Source: Geomonas sp. RF6 (lineage in GTDB: Bacteria; Desulfobacterota; Desulfuromonadia; Geobacterales; Geobacteraceae). From it: DNA of 64,000 bases. The notes under the pieces are model-generated. The model saw nothing but the letters and a program-made list of their open reading frames with translations, was not told the DNA's origin and did no database searches. Position 1 is the stretch's first letter, and every line of letters starts with the position of its first letter. Below, one piece after another: positions 49,897 through 57,544 of this stretch. Location of the stretch: the NCBI RefSeq assembly GCF_021044625.1, contig NZ_CP087999.1, forward strand, positions 1,071,001 through 1,135,000, read 5' to 3'. Made by a program: the position numbers and the translations under genes.

Positions 49897-50520
49897 TCAG
49901 CGCTCCCGGTGGGGGAGCCGCTCCTCAAGGAGTTGCTCGAAACGGGGGGTGAAGAGCTCTTTGACGGCGTCAAGGGGGAGGTGGCCGCCGCGCTCCAGAT
50001 CGAGGGAGGTGACGCGGCATCCAGACATGCCGCAGGGGTTTATGCGGGTAAAGGGGGCGACGTCGCGGGAGACATTGAGGGCGAAGCCGTGCATGGTGAT
50101 CCAGTTGCGCACTCCCACCCCGATGGAGGCGAGCTTGCCGCGTTCGGTCCAAAGACCGGTGTAGCCGGGGATGGTGAAGCCGCCTACCCCGAGGGACTCC
50201 ACCACCCCCTTCAGGAGCGCCTCCAGAAAGCGCAGGTAGCGGTGCAGGTCGCGCCCGCGCCGGGAGAGGTCGATGATGGGGTAGCCGACGAGCTGGCCCG
50301 GGCCGTGGAACGTGACGTCCCCCCCCCGATTGACCCGCACCGCCTGAATGGTGGGATCGAGAATGTTGGCGAGGCTCCCGCCGGAGCCTATGGTGTACAC
50401 AGGCTGGTGCTCGAGGAGGAGGAGGGTCTCCTCCCCCCCGTCCCGAACCGCGTGCACCAGCTGCTCCTGCATGATGTACGCTTCCGAATAGCTTATGGTG
50501 CCGAGATCATGGACTATCAT
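49897..50520 (-). CDS. lipB: Octanoyl-[ACP]:protein N-octanoyltransferase LipB
   Basis: A 207-residue enzyme that loads octanoyl groups onto lipoyl domains such as that of SucB. Motifs: LLEHQPVYTIG, RGGDVTFHGPGQLVGYP, the catalytic lysine in GKLASIGVGVRNWITMHGFA and the catalytic cysteine in NPCGMSGC. It begins 16 bp after lpdA with GGAGAGG in front. Last gene of the sucA-sucB-lpdA-lipB set, which makes sense: it supplies the cofactor of the E2 encoded two genes earlier. Confidence 0.95.
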   Translation of the reverse strand: MIVHDLGTISYSEAYIMQEQLVHAVRDGGEETLLLLEHQPVYTIGSGGSLANILDPTIQAVRVNRGGDVTFHGPGQLVGYPIIDLSRRGRDLHRYLRFLEALLKGVVESLGVGGFTIPGYTGLWTERGKLASIGVGVRNWITMHGFALNVSRDVAPFTRINPCGMSGCRVTSLDLERGGHLPLDAVKELFTPRFEQLLEERLPHRER

Positions 50521-50536
50521 GCTACCTCTCCAACCT

Positions 50537-51946
50537 TTACGCGTGGATCGCCTGCTTGTTCACATCGAGTGCCGCCTCTTTGAGCGCTTCCGAAAGGGTC
50601 GGATGGGAGTGTATGGTGAGCGCTATGTCCTCGGCGCTCCCGCCGAAACTCATCGCCGTCACCGCCTCGGCTATCATGTCGGAGGCACGCGGCCCGAGGA
50701 TGTGGACACCGAGGATCCTCCCGTTCCCTCCGGCCGCCAGCACCTTCACGAAACCTTCCGTCTCGTCCATGCAGCGCGCCCTGCCGTTTCCGGCGAAGTT
50801 GAAGCGCCCGACACGATAATCTACCCCCTCTTCCTTGAGGGACTCCTCCGTCTTCCCGACGGAGGCCGCCTCGGGCCAGGTGTAGCAAACGCCCGGGATG
50901 TAGTTGTACTCCACGATGCTCTTTTGCCCCGCGAGCCGCTCGGCGAAAACCACCCCTTCCTCCATCGCCTTGTGCGCGAGCATCGGTCCGGGGATGAGGT
51001 CGCCGATGGCGTAGATCCCGGGGACGCTCGTTTGGTAGTTCTCGTCCACCACCACGCGGCCGCGCTCCTGCCTGATGCCGAGGCGGTCGAGCCCCAGTGC
51101 CGCGGAGAGGGGTCGGCGGCCCACCGCCACCAGCACCTTGTCGCAGGAGGTCTCGGGGGGCGCGCCGCCACCCTCGAGCTTCGCCACGACTTTCCCATCC
51201 CGCTTCTGCACCGCTGTCACCTTCGCGCCCATAAGGAAGGCCATCCCCTGCTTCTTTAGGGATCTCATGAGCGACTCCGCCACCTGTCCGTCGCTTCCTG
51301 CCACGAGGCGGGGAAGGAGCTCCACGACCGTGACCTTCGCCCCCAGCCTCAGCCATACGCTCCCGAGTTCGAGGCCTATGTACCCGCCACCGACCACCAG
51401 GAGGTGCTCCGGGACCGCATCGAAGGAGAGCGCCTCCCGCGCGCTCACCACGTCGACCCCGTCGAACGGGAGCCCCGGCAGCTCCACCGCGTCGCTCCCG
51501 GTGGCAAGGAGGACCCGCTTCCCCGTCAGCTGCTGCACCCCCTGCGCTCCTTTTACCTCCACCCCCTGCCCCCCTCCGGCCGCTCCGGTCGGGCGCCCCT
51601 CGCCGCTGAAGCGGTCTATGGAGTGCTTCTTGAAGAGATACTGGATCCCGTCGGTGAGCTTTCGCACCACCTCCTCTTTCCGCTGCATCATCTTCGCGAG
51701 GTTGAGGGAAGGGGCCGGTATCTCTATACCGTGCCCCGCGAAGCGCTCTTTCGCGAGGGAGAAGAGTTCGCTCGAATCGAGAAGCGCCTTGCTGGGGATG
51801 CACCCTTCGTTGAGGCAAACCCCTCCGAGCGCATCCCTCTTCTCCACGACGGCCACTTTCATGCCGAGCTGTGCGCAGCGTATAGCTGCCACGTACCCGC
51901 CAGGTCCGGCGCCGATAACGATCAGATCATACGTTTCTTCTGCCAT
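50537..51946 (-). CDS. lpdA: Dihydrolipoyl dehydrogenase (E3)
   Basis: A 469-residue flavoprotein. FAD site IVIGAGPGGYVAA; redox disulphide C44/C49 in GGVCLNEGCIPSK; NAD site VVGGGYIGLELGS; C-terminal catalytic pair in HSHPTLSEAL. An unusual Gly/Gln-rich insertion sits at about 120-133 (GEGRPTGAAGGGQGVEVKGA). It reoxidises dihydrolipoate on SucB and reduces NAD+. AGGGAGG precedes the ATG. 35 bp from sucB. Confidence 0.96.
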   Translation of the reverse strand: MAEETYDLIVIGAGPGGYVAAIRCAQLGMKVAVVEKRDALGGVCLNEGCIPSKALLDSSELFSLAKERFAGHGIEIPAPSLNLAKMMQRKEEVVRKLTDGIQYLFKKHSIDRFSGEGRPTGAAGGGQGVEVKGAQGVQQLTGKRVLLATGSDAVELPGLPFDGVDVVSAREALSFDAVPEHLLVVGGGYIGLELGSVWLRLGAKVTVVELLPRLVAGSDGQVAESLMRSLKKQGMAFLMGAKVTAVQKRDGKVVAKLEGGGAPPETSCDKVLVAVGRRPLSAALGLDRLGIRQERGRVVVDENYQTSVPGIYAIGDLIPGPMLAHKAMEEGVVFAERLAGQKSIVEYNYIPGVCYTWPEAASVGKTEESLKEEGVDYRVGRFNFAGNGRARCMDETEGFVKVLAAGGNGRILGVHILGPRASDMIAEAVTAMSFGGSAEDIALTIHSHPTLSEALKEAALDVNKQAIHA

Positions 51947-51981
51947 GTGCTAAACCTCCCTCCCTTCCTCCGGCGCCGCGT

Positions 51982-53271
51982 TCACCCTTCCAGGAGCATC
52001 TCCTCCGGGTCCTCGATACATTCCTTTATCCTCTTCAGGAACCCGACCGCGCCGGTGCCGTCCACGATCCGGTGGTCGTAGGAGAGCGCGAGGTACATCA
52101 TCGGCCGGATCACGATGGCGCCGTCGCGCACCACCGCGCGATCCTGTATGGCATGCATCCCCAGCACCCCGCTCTGCGGCGGGTTGAGGATCGGTGTGGA
52201 AAGGAGCGAGCCGTAGATCCCGCCGTTGGAGATGGTGAAGGTCCCCCCTTCCAGATCTCCGATGGTGATGCGATTGCCGCGCACCTTCTCCGCCAGATCG
52301 GCGATGCGCTGCTCGATCTGGGCGAGGGTGAGGGTCTCCGCCGAGCGCAGCACCGGGACCACCAGCCCTTTTTCGCTCCCGACCGCGATCCCGAGATCGC
52401 AGTAGTGGTGGTAGACGACATCATCCCCTTCGATGCTCGCATTGATCTCGGGATAGTCCCTCAGCGCATCGCAGCAGGCCCGCACGAAAAAGGACATGAG
52501 GCCGAGCTTTATCTTGTGGCGCTGCAGGAATTTCTCCCCGTGCTTCTTGCGCAGCGCCATGATCTCGCTCATGTCCGCCTCGTTGAAGGTGGTAAGCATC
52601 GCCGTCGACTGCTTCGAGACGACCAGCCGCTCCGCGATGCGCTTGCGTATCGGTGTCATCGGCTTCCGAGTAATTCGTCCCAGCGCCTCCTCCCGCACGA
52701 CGGAAGGGGGTGGCGTCGCGACCTCACGCTGAGCACCTTCTGCAGCCGGTTTCACAGTCGGCTCAGCGCCCTTTTGCTGCGCCGCCGACGGTGCAAAGAT
52801 CGGTACCCCCTCTTCCCCTCTCTCGCGAGCCTGTTTTCGACCGGAAGGGGAGGAAGGGTATGCTGTCGATTCCGGCGGCGCAAAATCCTTCGGTGCACGG
52901 TGCTCCTGCGGCTGTGCCGGCGGCTGCGGTGGCTGCTGCGGCTGTGGCGCTTCGGCACGCGGCGCAGGGGGTATGGGCGGCTGCTCTATCTTTTGCTCCA
53001 CGACCGTCCGTGGTTCTTCAGCCGGCTTCGCCTCTTTGGCAGCACCTTCCTCGATACGAGCGATGACGGTGCCAATTTTCACCGTCTCCCCTTCCTGCAC
53101 GACGATGGAGAGGGTTCCCGCGATCTCGGAGGTGATTTCCAGCGTCACCTTGTCGGTCTCGATCTCGCAGACCGCCTCGTCCTTCGCGACGCTGCTGCCA
53201 TCGCTCTTGAGCCACCTGGCAATCAGCGCCTCTGTTACCGATTCGCCGACTGGCGGCACCTTTAGCTCCAT
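51982..53271 (-). CDS. sucB: Dihydrolipoyllysine-residue succinyltransferase (E2)
   Basis: A 429-residue E2. One lipoyl domain (1-75, lipoyl-lysine in CEIETDKVTLEI). Pro/Ala/Gln-rich linker (80-125). A remnant of the E3/E1-binding domain: SSPSGRKQARERG is helix one, but the usual VxGTGxxGRIxxxDV part is absent. The catalytic domain (195-429) has SYDHRIVDG. It forms the core of the 2-oxoglutarate dehydrogenase complex. 98 bp separate it from sucA. How E3 docks without a full binding domain is unclear. Confidence 0.93.
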   Translation of the reverse strand: MELKVPPVGESVTEALIARWLKSDGSSVAKDEAVCEIETDKVTLEITSEIAGTLSIVVQEGETVKIGTVIARIEEGAAKEAKPAEEPRTVVEQKIEQPPIPPAPRAEAPQPQQPPQPPAQPQEHRAPKDFAPPESTAYPSSPSGRKQARERGEEGVPIFAPSAAQQKGAEPTVKPAAEGAQREVATPPPSVVREEALGRITRKPMTPIRKRIAERLVVSKQSTAMLTTFNEADMSEIMALRKKHGEKFLQRHKIKLGLMSFFVRACCDALRDYPEINASIEGDDVVYHHYCDLGIAVGSEKGLVVPVLRSAETLTLAQIEQRIADLAEKVRGNRITIGDLEGGTFTISNGGIYGSLLSTPILNPPQSGVLGMHAIQDRAVVRDGAIVIRPMMYLALSYDHRIVDGTGAVGFLKRIKECIEDPEEMLLEG

Positions 53272-53369
53272 CTTCCCCCCCTTTGCTGTGAGTCAGAACG
53301 GCCTCACATCTCCCGCGCCCCTGTGGCCGCGGGATCCCTTCCTGCACTGGTCTTACTCGTTATGGATGT

Positions 53370-56057
53370 TTACGGCTTTTGCAGTGCCTCTGCGACGATC
53401 CGCCCCTGCTCGAGGCGGTCCATGCGGTGCGACCCGGAGGCGGGGGCTGCTGTTTCAGGCCGCCCCACGTACCGCGGCGTGCTGCCGAGGATGTCGGCAA
53501 GGATGTTACGCAGGAAGTTCCATGCGCCCATGTTGCGCGGCTCCTCCTGGACCCAGGTGAAGGCGGTCCCTCTGTGGTACCTGCCGAGCACCTCCCGCAG
53601 CGCCTCGTCCGGATACGGGTAGAGCTGCTCGATGCGCACCAGGGCCGTCCCCTCCCCCTTCCCCTGTACCTTCTGCTCCAGAAGGTCGTAGTAGATCTTC
53701 CCGCTACAGACAAGGACGCTGTCGATGGTGGACGGGTCCGCGGGATCGGCGAGGATCGACTGGAAGGAGCCCGAGGCGAGCTCGTCGAGGGAGGATACGC
53801 ACAGGGGGTTTCGCAGGAGGCTCTTCGGGGTGAAGAGCACGAGCGGCTTCAGGAAGGACTGCTTCATCTGCTTGCGCAGTACGTGGAAGAGCTGCGCAGG
53901 TGTCGTCGGAGTCACGAGCTGGACGTTGTCGCTTGCGGAGAGGGAGAGGAAACGCTCGATGCGGGCGCTGGAATGCTCCGCCCCCTGCCCTTCGTAGCCG
54001 TGCGGCAGCATCAGGACCAGGTTGCTCGGCTGCTCCCACTTTGCCTCTCCGCTGGCGATGAACTGGTCGATGACCACCTGCGCGCCGTTGGCGAAGTCTC
54101 CATACTGCGCTTCCCAGATCGTGAGTCCCTCGGGAGATTCCAGCGAGTAACCGTACTCGAACCCCAAGACCGCGAACTCGGCGAGCGCGCTGTCGTAGGC
54201 GCGGAAGGCGGCCCCCTGCGCTGCCACCCTTTCGAACCTGTTGAATGCCACCCCGCTCTTCTGGTCGAAGATGGTGGCGTGCCTGTGGCTGAAGGTGCCG
54301 CGCCGCACGTCCTGCCCGGAGAGGCGGATGGAGATCCCCTCGCCAAGGAGGGTGCCAAAGGCTAAAGATTCCGCCGTCCCCCAGTCCAGCCCCTCCCCTC
54401 GCTCCACGACCTCCAAGCGTTTCTGCAGGAGCGCCGCGACCTTCGGATGAGGGGAAAACCGTTCCGGGATCGTGCTGAGGCTCTGCGCGATCCGGCTCAG
54501 AGTCTCCCTCGGCACCGAGCTTGCGGCCGGCGTCTTCGGATAGACCAGCCGGTCCCGCTTCCAGCTTGGCCGCTCGTCGGCCGCCCCCGAAGCCTTCTCC
54601 ACCGAAAGGGAGATGCACTCGTTGATCTCCGATTCCATCCCCTTCAGGTCTTCCTCGTCGTACCCCTCCTCCAGCAGCTCCGCCTCGTAGATGGCGTGCA
54701 GCGGCGGGCGCGCCTTTATCTGCTCGTACATGACCGGCTGGGTGAAATACGGCTCGTCCCCCTCGTTGTGCCCGTGCCTGCGGTAGCAGATCACCTCCAC
54801 CACCACATCCTTCCCGTAGCGGTCGCGGTAGGCGAGGGCGAGTTCCGCTGCGTGCAGGACCGCCTCCGGGTCGTCTCCGTAGACGTGGAAGACCGGCGCC
54901 CGCACCATCCGTGCCACGTCCGTTGCATAGATGCTCGACCTCGCGTCGGCGGGGAGGGTGGTGAAACCGATCTGGTTGTTGAGGACGATGTGGAGCGTCC
55001 CGCCCGTGGTGTATCCCGCAAGCTCAGAAAGGTTCAGCGTCTCCGCCACCACCCCCTGCCCCGCGAACGCTGCATCGCCGTGGATAAGGAGAGGGAGCAC
55101 TCTCTTTCCCCCGCTCTCGCCGAGGCGCTCCTGCCTCGCGCGGCACTTCCCCTCCACGACGGGGTTTATCGCCTCAAGGTGGCTCGGGTTTGAGGCGAGG
55201 GTGAGGTGAATCTTCTTCTCCCCCGGCAGGGTGAGTTCGGTGGCGTACCCTATGTGGTACTTCACGTCCCCCTCGCCGACGATCCCAAACTCGCGGTTGT
55301 CCACGAACTGGGCGAAAATCGTCTCGTAGTGCATGTTGAAGACGTTGGCAAGGACGTTCAGACGCCCGCGGTGCGCCATCCCCACGACCATGTCGGTGAT
55401 CCCCAGCGTGGTGCAGGAGTAGACCAGGTGGTCCAGCATCGGTATGAGGACGTCCCCCCCTTCCAGGGAGAAGCGGGTCTGGCCGGGATATCTTTTGTGG
55501 ATCGTCCGCTCGAAGATCGCGGCCTGCTTCAGCTTGTTGAGAATCCTCAGCCGCTGCTCCGGCGTGAATACCGACCGGTTCCCCACCGGCTCCATCCGGT
55601 CGATGAGCCACTGGCGCTCGTCAGGATCCTGGATGTGCATGAACTCCACCCCGATAGAGCCGCAGTAGGTCGTGCGCAGCACCTGCACTATCTCCTTCAG
55701 CGTGGCGCTCTGCTTGAAGAACCGGCGGGTGTGGAAGGTCTTTTCCACGTCCTCGTTGTCCAGCCCGAATGCGGAGAGGGAAAGGAGGGGGTGCTCCAGA
55801 ATGCACGGCGAGAGGGGATCGGTGCAGGCGAGCAGATGGCCGATGTCGCGGTAGCGGTAGATGAGGGACTGGACGGCGGAATGCTTCAGCGCGTCGTCAC
55901 GGGTCAGCGGCGCCCCTTCCGGAGCGGGCGTGACGGCGCCGAACTCGAAGCCGGCGAAAAAAAGGCGCCAGTCCTCGGGAACGGAGTCCGGCGCGCTCTT
56001 CCAGAGCCTGTACTGGTGCTCGATCCAGGCTGGGCTTACGTTATCCAGCATCCCCAT
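53370..56057 (-). CDS. sucA: 2-oxoglutarate dehydrogenase E1 component
   Basis: An 895-residue thiamine-diphosphate enzyme that decarboxylates 2-oxoglutarate. N-terminal E2-binding helix (SPAWIEHQYRLWKSAPDSV), ThDP motif GDAAFAGQGV ... HIVLNNQIGF, and the transketolase-like C-domain (ILPHGYEGQG-type LMLPHGYEGQGAEHSSAR). Length is at the short end for the family. GGAG precedes the ATG. First gene of the sucAB-lpdA-lipB operon, with a strong predicted promoter. Confidence 0.96.
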   Translation of the reverse strand: MGMLDNVSPAWIEHQYRLWKSAPDSVPEDWRLFFAGFEFGAVTPAPEGAPLTRDDALKHSAVQSLIYRYRDIGHLLACTDPLSPCILEHPLLSLSAFGLDNEDVEKTFHTRRFFKQSATLKEIVQVLRTTYCGSIGVEFMHIQDPDERQWLIDRMEPVGNRSVFTPEQRLRILNKLKQAAIFERTIHKRYPGQTRFSLEGGDVLIPMLDHLVYSCTTLGITDMVVGMAHRGRLNVLANVFNMHYETIFAQFVDNREFGIVGEGDVKYHIGYATELTLPGEKKIHLTLASNPSHLEAINPVVEGKCRARQERLGESGGKRVLPLLIHGDAAFAGQGVVAETLNLSELAGYTTGGTLHIVLNNQIGFTTLPADARSSIYATDVARMVRAPVFHVYGDDPEAVLHAAELALAYRDRYGKDVVVEVICYRRHGHNEGDEPYFTQPVMYEQIKARPPLHAIYEAELLEEGYDEEDLKGMESEINECISLSVEKASGAADERPSWKRDRLVYPKTPAASSVPRETLSRIAQSLSTIPERFSPHPKVAALLQKRLEVVERGEGLDWGTAESLAFGTLLGEGISIRLSGQDVRRGTFSHRHATIFDQKSGVAFNRFERVAAQGAAFRAYDSALAEFAVLGFEYGYSLESPEGLTIWEAQYGDFANGAQVVIDQFIASGEAKWEQPSNLVLMLPHGYEGQGAEHSSARIERFLSLSASDNVQLVTPTTPAQLFHVLRKQMKQSFLKPLVLFTPKSLLRNPLCVSSLDELASGSFQSILADPADPSTIDSVLVCSGKIYYDLLEQKVQGKGEGTALVRIEQLYPYPDEALREVLGRYHRGTAFTWVQEEPRNMGAWNFLRNILADILGSTPRYVGRPETAAPASGSHRMDRLEQGRIVAEALQKP

Positions 56058-56086
56058 CGTCTACTCCTTGTTATTGAACCGTAGGA

Positions 56087-56114
56087 ACTATAGCAGACGA
56101 CATTGAGCTTTCAA
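56087..56114 (-). promoter_or_regulatory. Promoter of the sucA operon
   Basis: On the minus strand TTGAAA (56109-56114), 16-bp spacer, TATAGT (56087-56092). Predicted transcription start near 56080, leader about 23 nt. Confidence 0.65.
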
Positions 56115-56206
56115 GGCACGTCCCTTCTGGCTTCGCGCGGATTCGCCCCTTCTTTTGAGGTGCGTGCGGAGAGGGAAATGGCGGGGAGAAAGAGAGGAAA
56201 GGTGTG

Positions 56207-56581
56207 CTAGAGAGAGCGGGCTGTCGCCACTCCGAGCCAGGTGCAGGCGAGGCAGGCAACGACGCTGAGGAGCATGTTGAAGAAGGCCACCACGAACTGC
56301 CCCTCCTCGAGGAGGCGGAAGCTTTCGAGGCTGAAGGTGGAGAATGTGGTAAGCCCGCCCAGGAAACCGACTGTGACAGCTACGCGCAGGACGGGGGGCA
56401 CGAGGGCGCTGCGCATGGAGAACTCCATGATGAGCCCTATGAGGAACGCTCCGACGATGTTGACGACGAGGGTGCCGTAAGGGAAGGCGTTGCCGCAGAT
56501 CTTGTAGACCCAGCCTGAGAGGAAATAGCGTGAGAGGCACCCGATGGCGCCGAGTGCGGCTATGCACAGGACCTGTTGCAT
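56207..56581 (-). CDS. crcB: Fluoride channel CrcB/Fluc
   Basis: A 124-residue inner-membrane protein with four hydrophobic segments. VNIVGAFLIGLIMEF holds the conserved pore Asn; GFLGGLTTFSTFSLE holds the central Na+-binding and Phe-box element. It forms dual-topology dimers that export F-. GGAAGGACG precedes the ATG. Only 26 bp after the outer-membrane protein gene, possibly one transcript. No fluoride riboswitch was recognised. Confidence 0.93.
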   Translation of the reverse strand: MQQVLCIAALGAIGCLSRYFLSGWVYKICGNAFPYGTLVVNIVGAFLIGLIMEFSMRSALVPPVLRVAVTVGFLGGLTTFSTFSLESFRLLEEGQFVVAFFNMLLSVVACLACTWLGVATARSL

Positions 56582-56607
56582 GGAGACGTCCTTCCCTTAC
56601 CGGCTCC

Positions 56608-57426
56608 TCAGAAGGCCCACCCGAATCTCACCCCGTACACATCGGAGCTCGACTTCGGCTGCAGGTACCCCGAGACGACCGGAGACTCGTCGACGTAGAA
56701 CCCTTCGTAATGCGCGGAGATGCGCAGATGCTTGTAGGTGACGCCCGCTTCCCCGATCCCCGAAAGCTGACCCTCGGGGCGCAGGGTGATCGTGCCTACG
56801 CTTGAAACGTCGACCTCGTTGGAAACGTAAAAGGGGTAGCGCACTCCCCCTTCGAGGAAAAACTGCAGGTTCTTGCCGCTTTTGTGCGTCCCTCGCACTC
56901 CGGCAGTCGCATAGACGCTGGTCCACGACTCGGTGTACCCGGAAGCGAGAAAGGGGGTGCCGGTGCTGTCGTACGCGGTGGAATCATTGAGGTCCCTCAG
57001 CCACCAGCGAACCCCGAAACCGCCGAACGGCTCCACCGAAACGCTCTGGAGGGGGAAGCGCCACCCTACGTCACCCTCGAGCCGGGAGCCGATGTAGTCG
57101 ACGTCCGTGTTCACCGGGCGCTTGCTTCGCGTGGGGGAGAATGAACTTTCCTGGGTCTGCCCCGTGTAGTCCACTACCGAACCGAACATCTCCGCCTTTG
57201 CCTTTACAACCAGGTTTCCCTCGTCGAGCAGGTTGAGGAGAAGGTCGGAGCCGACGCCGAGCATGGGGCCGCTTTCCTTCAGGAGCCTCTCCCCCCCCCG
57301 GTACTCCCGCCAGTTGTACGAATCGACGAAGCCGTAGACGGACCAGTTCATGACCCGGTCCGGTGAAGCAGCAAAAGCGGGGGCGGCGAGAAAGAGCGAG
57401 AAGAGAAGCGTTGCGATTAGTTTCAT
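56608..57426 (-). CDS. Outer-membrane beta-barrel protein, unknown
   Basis: A 272-residue protein. Signal peptide 1-20 (MKLIATLLFSLFLAAPAFAA). The rest alternates as amphipathic strands (NWSVYGFVDSYNWREY, NLVVKAKAEMFGSVVDY, YTESWTSVYATAGVRGTHKS) and ends in FGWAF, the terminal aromatic residue used for outer-membrane insertion. Function and cargo unknown. Confidence 0.78.
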   Translation of the reverse strand: MKLIATLLFSLFLAAPAFAASPDRVMNWSVYGFVDSYNWREYRGGERLLKESGPMLGVGSDLLLNLLDEGNLVVKAKAEMFGSVVDYTGQTQESSFSPTRSKRPVNTDVDYIGSRLEGDVGWRFPLQSVSVEPFGGFGVRWWLRDLNDSTAYDSTGTPFLASGYTESWTSVYATAGVRGTHKSGKNLQFFLEGGVRYPFYVSNEVDVSSVGTITLRPEGQLSGIGEAGVTYKHLRISAHYEGFYVDESPVVSGYLQPKSSSDVYGVRFGWAF

Positions 57427-57507
57427 TGAAAGAAAGCCTTAGAACCGTGACGTGCCGAAGCCGCCGTAAAAGATCATTCCTGCTGGTTGATGCCCCGCCG
57501 GGTACCC

Positions 57508-57528
57508 CACCCGCACGGCGTGCGGGTG
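57508..57528. terminator. Perfect hairpin downstream of the RNase E/G gene
   Basis: CACCCGCAC-GGC-GTGCGGGTG, 9-bp stem, 3-nt loop. No T-run. About 17 bp past the rng stop on the minus strand. Confidence 0.5.
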
Positions 57529-57544
57529 AGGCGAAGGGGTAAAG

